NCBI RefSeq assembly: GCF_002245215.1
Contig: NZ_NPMR01000002.1
Location: forward strand, 806,001 to 870,000
Source: Microbacterium sp. Yaish 1
GTDB lineage: Bacteria; Actinomycetota; Actinomycetes; Actinomycetales; Microbacteriaceae
Reading direction: 5' to 3'
Length of the DNA: 64,000 bases
Within the stretch, counting starts at the first letter, position 1; each line of letters starts with the position of its first letter. Both the position numbers and the translations under genes were made by a program. The notes below the pieces were generated by a model, which was not told the origin of the DNA, searched no databases, and saw nothing but the letters and a program-made list of their open reading frames with translations. Below, one piece after another: positions 36,145-43,653 of the stretch.

Positions 36145-39100
36145 CGATGCGGTCGACGCCGAGACCGAGGCCGCCGGTGGGCGGCATCCCGAACTCGAGG
36201 GCTGCCAGGAACTCCTCGTCGAGCTGCATCGCCTCGGGGTCTCCCTGCGCTGCCCGCAACGACTGCTCGGTGAGCCGTCGTCGCTGCTCGACCGGGTCGT
36301 TCAGCTCCGTGTACGCGGTACCGAGCTCCATCCCCCCGGCGACGAGATCCCAGCGCTCGGCCAGCCCCGGGGTGCGACGATGCGGTCGCGCGAGAGGCGA
36401 CGTCTCCGCCGGGAAGTCCGTGTAGAAGGTCGGCTCGACAGTTCGCGACTCCACGAGCTCCTCGTACAGCGACTCGATCATCGTTCCGACTCCCGCTCCC
36501 GCGGCGACGGAGACGCCGTACACGGCGCACACGTCGCGCAGCGCGTCGGGGTCGTGATCCGGCCGGATGGGGATGCCGATGCACTCGGTCAGGGCATCGC
36601 AGACGGGGACGACGCGCCACGGTGCCGAGACGTCGATGCGCTCGCCGTTCGGAAGGATCATCGTCGGTCTCCCGGAGGCGGCGACGAGCATCGATCGGAT
36701 CAACCGCTCGGCGAGCCGACGCATGTCGTCGTAATCGGCGAAGGCGCGATAGGCCTCCATCGCGGTGAACTCCGGGTTGTGGGTGGCATCGACGCCTTCG
36801 TTGCGGAAGTTGCGACCGATCTCGAACACCCGCGGGAAGCCGGCGACGATGAGACGCTTGAGGGCGAGCTCGGGAGCGATGCGCAGCGTGAGCTCGCGGT
36901 CGTACGCGTTGATGTGGGTACGGAAGGGTCGAGCCGTGGCACCGCCGTGCGTGCGCTGCAGGACCGGGGTCTCGACCTCGAGATAGTCCTCCGCGAGCAG
37001 GCCGTCACGCAGGGCGCGGGTCGCGCGCGCCCGCGCCCGAATCAGCTCGGCCGCGTCGGGCGACGTCGCGAGGTGCACCTGGCGCTGGCGGACCTGCGCC
37101 TCGGGGTCGCGCAGGCCGGTCCGGCGGTTCGGCGGCTGCCGCAGCGACTTGGCCGCGAGCTCCCAGGAGTCCGCGGCGATGCTCGGCTCGCCGCGGACGC
37201 TGCGCACCGGCGATCCCGAGATCGAGATCAGGTCACCGAGGTCGATGCCCCGCAGCGCTCCGTAACCGCGCGTGCGGCCCGCGGCGGCGATGACCTGCAG
37301 TCCGACGTGGTCCTCGACGATGTCGAGGAAGGTGATCCCGCCGTGCCGCCGACGGCCGAGCACCCGGCCGACCACGGACACGGGCTCGAGCGGCACCGTC
37401 GTCGACCCGGCGCTCTCGATGTCACGACGCACCTCGCTGAGCGCCGCCGTGCGCGCGACACGGGGAGGGAAGGGATCGCCGCCGGCGGCACGGATACCCT
37501 CGGCGATGCCGATGCGCCGAGCCGTCGAGGGTGACACCGGGTGGGCCGGCGGCAGCGCGGACACCGGAGAGCCGAGGGCGCGGACCGCAGCCGCGAAGTC
37601 CGCCGAGCGCGGGTCGGACTGGACGTGCCACCGGCGCGGAGAACGGGCGAAGCCTTCGGCTCGCGCGACGGCGAGCATGACCGAAGCGATCGTGGCGCGG
37701 CGTGACCACATCAGCAGGCGCGGGCGCCAGTCCGGGTCGTACTTCTCGTTCGCCCGCCGCAGCGAGTCGAGCTGCCAGTGGCGCGAGAGCATCAGCAGCA
37801 CGCGGCGCTTCGCCCGCAGCAGCGGCCCGGCACCGACCCTCGCCCCGCGGACGAAGACCTCCCGCAGGACCGCGAAGTTCAACGAGACGCGCGTGAGCCC
37901 CAGAGCGGGCGCCTGTGCGACGAGTTCGGAGACGAGGAACTCCGTCGCCCCGTTGAGCGACTCGGGATGACGACGCATGACATCGAGCGAAACCCCGTCG
38001 CCGTTCCACGGCACGAACACGAGGAGCGCCTTCACCACGCCGTCGCCGTCATGCGCCGTCGCGACCAGCGCGTCGCCGTCGGACGGGTCGGCGAAGCGCG
38101 AGAGCGCCATGGAGAATCCGCGCTCATCCCCGCCGTGACGCCAGTCCTCGGCGAGATCGGCGAGAGCGACGAGCTCCGCTCGCGGGATATCGCGCTGCCG
38201 TCGGAACTGGGCGGTGTACCCCGCCCGGCGGGCCCGCCGGCGCGCGGACGCGACCTGGGGCGATCGTGTCACGGCTTCGGCATGCGGTCCGTTCACACGC
38301 AGGACGGCCTCGTCTCCCAGCACCATGCCCCGCATGCCCCGCCGCTGATAGTGATGCGCTGCGCGCTCCGAGGCGGCCAGCACGGCGGGCCGCCAGCCGA
38401 AGTGGTCGACGACGCGCAGCCACTCGTCGATCGCGGCATCCCACTCCTCTTCGGGCCCGACGGGGTCACCGCTGGCCAGGGCGACGGCTCCGACGACGCG
38501 ATACGAGACGGCGGCGCGCCGCGACGGCGAGAAGACCGCCGACTTGTCGCGGCGGGTCGCGAAGTAGGCCAGTGCGTCGTCGGTGCGGTTCGAGGCGAGG
38601 ATGCCGCGCAGGTCGAGCTCCTCATCCTCGGTCAGCAGTCGGCGGGCCCGCGCACTGCGCAGCAGCATCGCGAGAGCGATCAGCAGGGCGACGGCGGAGA
38701 TCGACGACACGATGGTCTCGATGCTCTGATGCAGGCCCGTGGCCTGGACGTCGACGAGGCTCGACGACGGGAACACCCCGGTCGCGGAGTAGAGCGCCCA
38801 CCACCAGCTGTCCGCGGCCGTCTCCCCGGGTTCGGCCGTCATCCGCGCGAGCACGCCACCCGTGACCACCGCAACCGCGACACCGCCGAAGAACACCCCC
38901 GCCGCACGAACATACGTCGAGCGCGGCAGCACGGCGGAATACTGGGCGCGCGCGACCAGGAGGAGCACGACGAAGGCCGCGGCCAGCACCGCGGCCACCA
39001 CGTCGACCCGCTGGATGTCCGCGGGAAGCGCAGATCCCCCGCGGACCGCCTCCAGCAGGTTCGTCAGAGGCAGCAGCACGGTCGGCAGCTCGAAGAGGAC

Positions 39101-39445
39101 GAGGAAGACGAGGGCTCCTCGAAGGCGTCGCTTGGAGGCCGCGCCGACCACGAACAGCAGCACGGCGTTGAACAGCACCGGTTCGGGGCTGAACCCGAAC
39201 ACCGCGAAGTACGACGTCGCCCAGTAGATCCCCTCGGGCAGCACGACGTCGGTCACGGCCACCAGCACCATCGTCACCGCGATCGCCTGCAGCACGCGCC
39301 CCACCCACAGGGGCACGCCCGCCAGCGGGTGGCGCGTCCTCCGCGGACGGGGGCCGGACGGCTGTGCAGACGGCCGCATCCGAGGTGCTCGCGTCGCACG
39401 GCCGTCGTCGGCGCTGCGACGAGGACGCTCCAGCAGAGTGCTCAT
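36086..39445 (-). CDS. lysX: Bifunctional lysylphosphatidylglycerol synthetase/lysyl-tRNA synthetase
   Basis: 1119 aa. Charges tRNA with Lys and transfers it to phosphatidylglycerol, making the membrane less negative and more resistant to cationic peptides. Three parts: an N-terminal membrane region (about 45-265) with some seven helices; a DUF2156/MprF-type transferase domain (about 290-590); and a lysyl-tRNA synthetase, with OB fold near VSVVGRVLGRRRHGGITFLDI and class II motifs FRNEGVDATHNPEFTAMEAY (motif 2) and GGLGLGVDRIVM (motif 3). The start is the ATG of MSTLLERPRRS. The upstream interval shares CGCCCGTTAAG with the promoter of the nearby two-component system. Confidence 0.92.
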   Translation of the reverse strand: MSTLLERPRRSADDGRATRAPRMRPSAQPSGPRPRRTRHPLAGVPLWVGRVLQAIAVTMVLVAVTDVVLPEGIYWATSYFAVFGFSPEPVLFNAVLLFVVGAASKRRLRGALVFLVLFELPTVLLPLTNLLEAVRGGSALPADIQRVDVVAAVLAAAFVVLLLVARAQYSAVLPRSTYVRAAGVFFGGVAVAVVTGGVLARMTAEPGETAADSWWWALYSATGVFPSSSLVDVQATGLHQSIETIVSSISAVALLIALAMLLRSARARRLLTEDEELDLRGILASNRTDDALAYFATRRDKSAVFSPSRRAAVSYRVVGAVALASGDPVGPEEEWDAAIDEWLRVVDHFGWRPAVLAASERAAHHYQRRGMRGMVLGDEAVLRVNGPHAEAVTRSPQVASARRRARRAGYTAQFRRQRDIPRAELVALADLAEDWRHGGDERGFSMALSRFADPSDGDALVATAHDGDGVVKALLVFVPWNGDGVSLDVMRRHPESLNGATEFLVSELVAQAPALGLTRVSLNFAVLREVFVRGARVGAGPLLRAKRRVLLMLSRHWQLDSLRRANEKYDPDWRPRLLMWSRRATIASVMLAVARAEGFARSPRRWHVQSDPRSADFAAAVRALGSPVSALPPAHPVSPSTARRIGIAEGIRAAGGDPFPPRVARTAALSEVRRDIESAGSTTVPLEPVSVVGRVLGRRRHGGITFLDIVEDHVGLQVIAAAGRTRGYGALRGIDLGDLISISGSPVRSVRGEPSIAADSWELAAKSLRQPPNRRTGLRDPEAQVRQRQVHLATSPDAAELIRARARATRALRDGLLAEDYLEVETPVLQRTHGGATARPFRTHINAYDRELTLRIAPELALKRLIVAGFPRVFEIGRNFRNEGVDATHNPEFTAMEAYRAFADYDDMRRLAERLIRSMLVAASGRPTMILPNGERIDVSAPWRVVPVCDALTECIGIPIRPDHDPDALRDVCAVYGVSVAAGAGVGTMIESLYEELVESRTVEPTFYTDFPAETSPLARPHRRTPGLAERWDLVAGGMELGTAYTELNDPVEQRRRLTEQSLRAAQGDPEAMQLDEEFLAALEFGMPPTGGLGLGVDRIVMVATGATIRQTLAFPFVR

Positions 39446-39510
39446 GGATGTCTCCTCGGATCAGGGCCGCGTCGCAGCGGAGCAGCCGGTCGGTGCGGCC
39501 ATGTTCCTGC

Positions 39511-39521
39511 CGCCCGTTAAG
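39511..39521. promoter_or_regulatory. Shared element CGCCCGTTAAG upstream of lysX
   Basis: Eleven bases identical to 43079-43089 ahead of the OmpR-type regulator gene. It lies about 65 nt upstream of the lysX ATG and about 110 nt upstream of the divergent esterase start. Candidate response-regulator half-site; only these two copies were noticed. Confidence 0.35.
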
Positions 39522-39629
39522 CCCCCGATATGACTTGGACCGCGGTGGCAGGGGCGCTTCCGCCCGCGCTCGTACGCTCGGATCAGCCCGCCGCAGCGCG
39601 CTGCCGACACCGCGACGAACGGATGCCCC

Positions 39630-40820
39630 GTGGACCCCGACGCTCCCATCGACGTACCGCCCACTCTTCAACAGGACCCGGGTTCCGACGTGCTGTCGAC
39701 CTACTGGCCGACCGCGGTCGGTCTCCTCCTGGTGGTCGTGGGAGTCGTTCTGAGCGTGCGCATCCTGCGCTCGCGTCGCACCCGATCCCGCACGCGTCGA
39801 GCGCTCCTCGGCGGCGCCGCCGTGACGGGCACCGCCATCGTCCTGGTGCTCTCGCTCGCCCTCGGAGTGAACACGTGGGTCGGGTACTTCCCGTCGGTGG
39901 CCACTCTGAGTCGTTGGATCGACGACAAGACCAGGGAGCCCGTGGCGGAGCTGCCTTCTTCCGCCGTCACGGTCGAGGGCGCGACGAACGTTCCGCTCAC
40001 CGACGGCGAACGGGTCACCACCGACACGGCCGGGTACTCGTTCCTCACCGCAGTTCCCTCGACGGCGGCGAACGTGCCGAGCACCGGGGCCTGGGTCTAC
40101 CTTCCGCCGGGATACGACGCTCCCGGCAACACGCGGCGATACCCCGTCATGTACGCGCTCCACGGCGCACCCGGAAGCGCCGCGGACTGGTTCGCCGGCG
40201 GGCGCATCGACTACCTGCTCGATACGCTCATCGCGAGCGGCTCGGTGCCGCCGATGATCGTCGTCTCCCCCGATCTCAATGCCGGCTCAGCGCGCGTCGA
40301 CGATGAGCCCCTCGATCGTCCCGGGGGCGCGCAGCTCGAGACCTTCGTCACGCGCGACGTCGTGAGCTGGGCCGACGGCGCGCTCCGAACGGTCGCGGAC
40401 AAGAAGCATCGGGTGATCGCCGGCATGTCGGCCGGAGGGCTCGGCTCGCTCCTCTACGGGCTCCACAGCCCTGACGTGTTCGGCGGGGTGCTGTCGATCA
40501 TGCCCTACACCGCCCCCTACACCGCCTCGGTCGTGGCGGACCCACAGGCCAGGAAGCGCAACTCGCCGCTCGATGTCATCGCGGCGACGCCGAACGATGC
40601 CGTCGATCGATCGCAGGTCTTCTTCCTCGGTCAGGGCGATCGCGAGTCGGCCGCCGAGGCGACGGCGATCCGCGACGCCCTGCGCGGACAGGGGCGGACG
40701 ACGACACTGCGCGTGCTTCCGGGACTCGAGCACAACTGGGTCGCTGCCCGGACGATCGCTCCCTACGGGCTGATCTGGACCGCGACGCAGCTGGGCTGGA
40801 ACGCCGAGCAGACCGAGTGA
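39630..40820 (+). CDS. Membrane-anchored alpha/beta hydrolase (esterase D/antigen 85-like)
   Basis: 396 aa, GTG start. Two N-terminal transmembrane helices (WPTAVGLLLVVVGVVLSVRIL and ALLGGAAVTGTAIVLVLSLALGV) are followed by an exported esterase domain (about 130-390): VYLPPGYDAPGNTRRYPVMYALHG, nucleophile AGMSAGGLGSLL and catalytic His in PGLEHNWVAAR. It resembles the putative-esterase/mycolyltransferase fold. It is divergent from lysX over 184 nt and could be co-regulated; a lipid hydrolase acting on aminoacylated phospholipids or envelope esters is conceivable but unproven. Confidence 0.82.
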   Translation: MDPDAPIDVPPTLQQDPGSDVLSTYWPTAVGLLLVVVGVVLSVRILRSRRTRSRTRRALLGGAAVTGTAIVLVLSLALGVNTWVGYFPSVATLSRWIDDKTREPVAELPSSAVTVEGATNVPLTDGERVTTDTAGYSFLTAVPSTAANVPSTGAWVYLPPGYDAPGNTRRYPVMYALHGAPGSAADWFAGGRIDYLLDTLIASGSVPPMIVVSPDLNAGSARVDDEPLDRPGGAQLETFVTRDVVSWADGALRTVADKKHRVIAGMSAGGLGSLLYGLHSPDVFGGVLSIMPYTAPYTASVVADPQARKRNSPLDVIAATPNDAVDRSQVFFLGQGDRESAAEATAIRDALRGQGRTTTLRVLPGLEHNWVAARTIAPYGLIWTATQLGWNAEQTE

Positions 40821-40838
40821 CCGCGGGCCGTGGTGGGT

Positions 40839-42317
40839 TCAGCCGCCCGCGCCGGTGGGGATGCTGATGACGAACCGGGTGCCCGCGCTCGAACTCGAGA
40901 CCGATACCTCGTATCCCGACGCGGCAGCGAGCGCCTGTACGATCGCGAGCCCGAGGCCCACCGTTGTGCGCTCCCGCGTCTGCGAACGGCTGCCCGCTTG
41001 GGTGAACCGATCGAAGATCGTCGGCAACGCGGCCGGGTCGATGCCGGGACCGTCATCGACCACGCTGAGTTCGACAGCGGTCTCGGTCTGCTCCACCGCA
41101 ACCGTCACACTCGTGCCGTCGGGGGTGTGGTGCCCCGCGTTCGCGACGAGGTTCAACAGCATCTGCCGGATCGCGCCTTCATCACCGACCACCGTGACGT
41201 CCTCGTCGGGCAGAGCGATGCGCCAGACGTGTCCGGGGTAAGCGAACCTGGCGTCGGAAGCGGTCTCCGCCACGATCATGGACAGCTCGACATCGTCGTG
41301 GGCGACCACGGGGTCGGCATCCAGGCGCGCCAGCAGCAGCAGGTCGTCGACGAGTGCGCTCATCCGCGCTGCTTCCGATCCGATGCGCTGCAGCGCGCCT
41401 TGGGTCTCGCGAGGGTCGGCGTCGGCATCGGTCTGGGCGTAGAAATCGGCGTAGCCGCGGATGGAGGCGAGCGGGTTGCGCAGCTCGTGGCTCGCCTCGG
41501 CGATGAAGCGACGCATCGACTCCTCGGCGCGGTGACGTGCGTTGAGCGAGAGCTCGACGTGGTCGAGCAGACGGTTGAGCGCGTCCGCGACGCGGTCGGT
41601 CTCGGATCCCAAGTGCCGAACATCGCGGGGAACCCGGCGTTGCGGGGCGATCTCGCCGGACGAGAGCGGTGTCGCCGTCACTTCATCGGCGATCTCGGCG
41701 ACCCGCTCGAGGGGATCGAGCTGCTGCCGGGTCCAGCGCCAGCCGAACACCGCAGCGAACGCCGCGATCGCGATCCCGACGACCGCGAGCCAGAGCGCGT
41801 AGGTCCGGACGACCGACTCGGTGTCGGTGAGCCCGACCCCGCTGACGATGGTGAGCTCCTGCCCGTCCGCCGCCGTGACGTCGGTGGCCGTGACGAGGTA
41901 GCCGCCGTCGTCGGCCACATCGACCGTCGTGGTGTAGCCGCTCTCCGCCATCCCGTCACGAACCTGTGTGAGCTCGCGCTCGGTCATCGGGCGGTAGGTG
42001 TAGTCACGGGTGAAGAACGCCGAGACCGCGACGCGGTCGCCCTCGACGACGAAGAAGAATCCGTCGGAGGGGACCGCGAGAGACACGTCGTCGAAAGTCG
42101 GAACGCTCCCGGTCGCTTCCACCGTCGTGAGGGTCTGACCGATGGCGGTGTCGTTCGCCAGGTACAGCGTCGACTCGGCCTGGGTGACGAGATTCTGCCG
42201 GAGGATCGCGACGGAGACGACCCCGAAGACGGTGACGGCCGCCAGAAGGAGCCCGGAGATCATCGCGACCGAGCGGCCACGCAGGGTGCGCAGGCCTCCC
42301 GGCCGCGCCGACGTCAC
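40839..42317 (-). CDS. Two-component sensor histidine kinase (HAMP type)
   Basis: 492 aa, GTG start overlapping the regulator stop (GTGA). Helix 1 (VAMISGLLLAAVTVFGVVSVAIL) and helix 2 (ALWLAVVGIAIAAFAAVFGW, about 172-193) bound an extracytoplasmic sensor of ~130 residues; then HAMP, HisKA with the phosphorylated His in EASHELRNPLASIRGYADF, and a HATPase with DDGPGIDPAALPTIFDRFTQAG and GLGLAIVQALA. Complete. Signal unknown. Works with the OmpR-type regulator just upstream; nearby lysX, with a shared promoter element, suggests envelope stress. Confidence 0.92.
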   Translation of the reverse strand: MTSARPGGLRTLRGRSVAMISGLLLAAVTVFGVVSVAILRQNLVTQAESTLYLANDTAIGQTLTTVEATGSVPTFDDVSLAVPSDGFFFVVEGDRVAVSAFFTRDYTYRPMTERELTQVRDGMAESGYTTTVDVADDGGYLVTATDVTAADGQELTIVSGVGLTDTESVVRTYALWLAVVGIAIAAFAAVFGWRWTRQQLDPLERVAEIADEVTATPLSSGEIAPQRRVPRDVRHLGSETDRVADALNRLLDHVELSLNARHRAEESMRRFIAEASHELRNPLASIRGYADFYAQTDADADPRETQGALQRIGSEAARMSALVDDLLLLARLDADPVVAHDDVELSMIVAETASDARFAYPGHVWRIALPDEDVTVVGDEGAIRQMLLNLVANAGHHTPDGTSVTVAVEQTETAVELSVVDDGPGIDPAALPTIFDRFTQAGSRSQTRERTTVGLGLAIVQALAAASGYEVSVSSSSAGTRFVISIPTGAGG

Positions 42318-43051
42318 GATGAGGCCGGAGCGGTCGGAGCTGCCCGCAGGATGTAGCCGACGCGACGCAATGTATGGATCATGGGCTCGCGCCCGTGATC
42401 GATCTTCTTGCGCAGATACGAGATGTAGATCTCCACGATGTTCGACTCCCGTCCGAAGTCATACTCCCAGACGCGATCGAGGATCTGCTCCTTGCTGAGG
42501 ACACGGTCGGCATTGAGCATCAGGAAACGCAGCAGCGAGAACTCCGTCGCCGTCAGCCGGATCTGCTCCCCTGCCCGTGTGACCTCGTGGTTGTCCTCGT
42601 TCAGTCGCAGGTCGCCGACCTCGAGCATCGGCGTCGGAGCGCCCTGCATGAGCATGGGACTGCGCCGCAGCAGCCCGCGAAGACGGACGACGACCTCTTC
42701 GACGCTGAAGGGCTTGGCCACGTAGTCGTCGCCGCCGGCGGCGATACCGGTGATGCGATTGGCGACGGTGCCGTTGGCCGTCAGGAAGAGGACCATGGTC
42801 TCGCTCAGCTCGCTGCGGAGCGTGCGCAGCACCTCGACCCCGTCGATGTCGGGCAGCACGACATCGAGGACCATGAGATGCGGCCTCATGCGACGCGCGG
42901 TCTCGATCGCGCTCGCGCCGGTCGCGGCGACCTCCACCTGCCACCCCTGCCGTGACAGCACCGCCCCGAGCAGATGACGGAGGTTCGGCTCGTCATCGAC
43001 GACGAGCACGCGGATCGCGGGATCGGACAGCGGAGACGACGAGAGCGACAT
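42314..43051 (-). CDS. OmpR/PhoB-family response regulator
   Basis: 245 aa. Receiver domain (about 14-125): VLVVDDEPNL acidic pocket, phospho-acceptor Asp in MVLDVVLPDIDG, Lys in YVAKPFSVEEV. The C-terminal winged helix (about 148-240) reads LTATEFSLLRFLMLNADRVLSKEQILDRVW and SNIVEIYISYLRKKID. First gene of the pair with the kinase. An 11-nt element shared with the lysX promoter lies at 43079-43089, about 28 nt upstream of the start, and may mark autoregulation. Confidence 0.93.
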   Translation of the reverse strand: MSLSSSPLSDPAIRVLVVDDEPNLRHLLGAVLSRQGWQVEVAATGASAIETARRMRPHLMVLDVVLPDIDGVEVLRTLRSELSETMVLFLTANGTVANRITGIAAGGDDYVAKPFSVEEVVVRLRGLLRRSPMLMQGAPTPMLEVGDLRLNEDNHEVTRAGEQIRLTATEFSLLRFLMLNADRVLSKEQILDRVWEYDFGRESNIVEIYISYLRKKIDHGREPMIHTLRRVGYILRAAPTAPASS

Positions 43052-43078
43052 GGCTTCATGGTCCCGCGTGAGAATATG

Positions 43079-43089
43079 CGCCCGTTAAG
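43079..43089. promoter_or_regulatory. Shared element CGCCCGTTAAG upstream of the response regulator
   Basis: Identical to 39511-39521 upstream of lysX. Candidate binding half-site; the minus-strand reading is CTTAACGGGCG. Confidence 0.35.
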
Positions 43090-43106
43090 AAAACCCGAGA
43101 CGAGTC

Positions 43107-43517
43107 TCAGGCGAGCACGAGGTCGATCTCGGGGTGGCCCGCGAAAACGTCCAGCACCAGGTCGAAGTACGTCTTCCCCGCGCCTCGATCGAGTTCGTCC
43201 AGCGCCGCGCGCGCCGGCGCTGCCGCGTAGATGTCGGGCCGCTCGATTTTCGCGGCGAGGTAGGCCCGGGTGAGCGGGATGCCCAGCGCTCGTCGAGAGA
43301 CGGCCGAATCAGCCCACTCGACGCGGGCGGACGACGCGTGTGCGAGGACGCCGAACCCACCGTAGAGCAGGTCGTCGAGGGCGTCCAGGCTCTCTCCGAG
43401 GATCCACTCCTCGTCGGGCATGAAGACGCGGTTCAGCTCCGCGTAGAGCGAGGGGATGTCGCGGACGCGGGCTCCCTCGATCCGCAGGTCGACGGGCGCG
43501 GGCGGTGTGCGATTCAC
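43107..43517 (-). CDS. Barstar-family protein (ribonuclease-inhibitor fold)
   Basis: 136 aa, GTG start. VDLRIEGARVRDIPSLYAELNRVF then WILGESLDALDDLLYGGFGVL corresponds to the barstar core (E/DNLDALWDxL in Bacillus barstar), and YFDLVLDVFAGHPEIDLVLA to its last helix-strand. Barstar proteins bind and block RNases of the barnase type. No secreted or polymorphic RNase gene is adjacent, so it is an orphan immunity-like protein. TAGCCT 6 nt before the GTG indicates a leaderless transcript. Cytoplasmic. Confidence 0.78.
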   Translation of the reverse strand: MNRTPPAPVDLRIEGARVRDIPSLYAELNRVFMPDEEWILGESLDALDDLLYGGFGVLAHASSARVEWADSAVSRRALGIPLTRAYLAAKIERPDIYAAAPARAALDELDRGAGKTYFDLVLDVFAGHPEIDLVLA

Positions 43518-43523
43518 ATGCCG

Positions 43524-43529
43524 AGGCTA
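43524..43529 (-). promoter_or_regulatory. -10 box TAGCCT of leaderless barstar-like gene
   Basis: On the minus strand TAGCCT, spacer CGGCAT, GTG at 43517. Confidence 0.5.
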
Positions 43530-43607
43530 GCCGCCACGACGATGAGGAGCCCGCGAGGTACGGCCGAAACAGGCGGATCACGGCGAGGGCCGTTCTGCTA
43601 GCGTGCG

Positions 43608-43634
43608 TGAGAGCGCTCCCTGGGAGCGCTCTCA
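43608..43634. promoter_or_regulatory. Double CelR-type (LacI family) operator upstream of the GH9 gene
   Basis: TGAGAGCGCTCCC (43608-43620) is directly followed by TGGGAGCGCTCTCA (43621-43634). Each unit is close to TGGGAGCGCTCCCA, the operator of the cellulase regulator CelR of Thermobifida, and together they form a perfect 27-nt palindrome around one central base. They lie 20-46 nt upstream of the start codon, so bound repressor would block transcription. A LacI-type regulator gene follows the GH9 gene. Confidence 0.75.
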
Positions 43635-43653
43635 GACGAGCGAAGGAGCTTGA

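Noticed and set aside
43107..43653. RNase toxin partner for the barstar-like gene
   Set aside because: No open frame with RNase features in the adjacent intergenic space or neighbouring genes.
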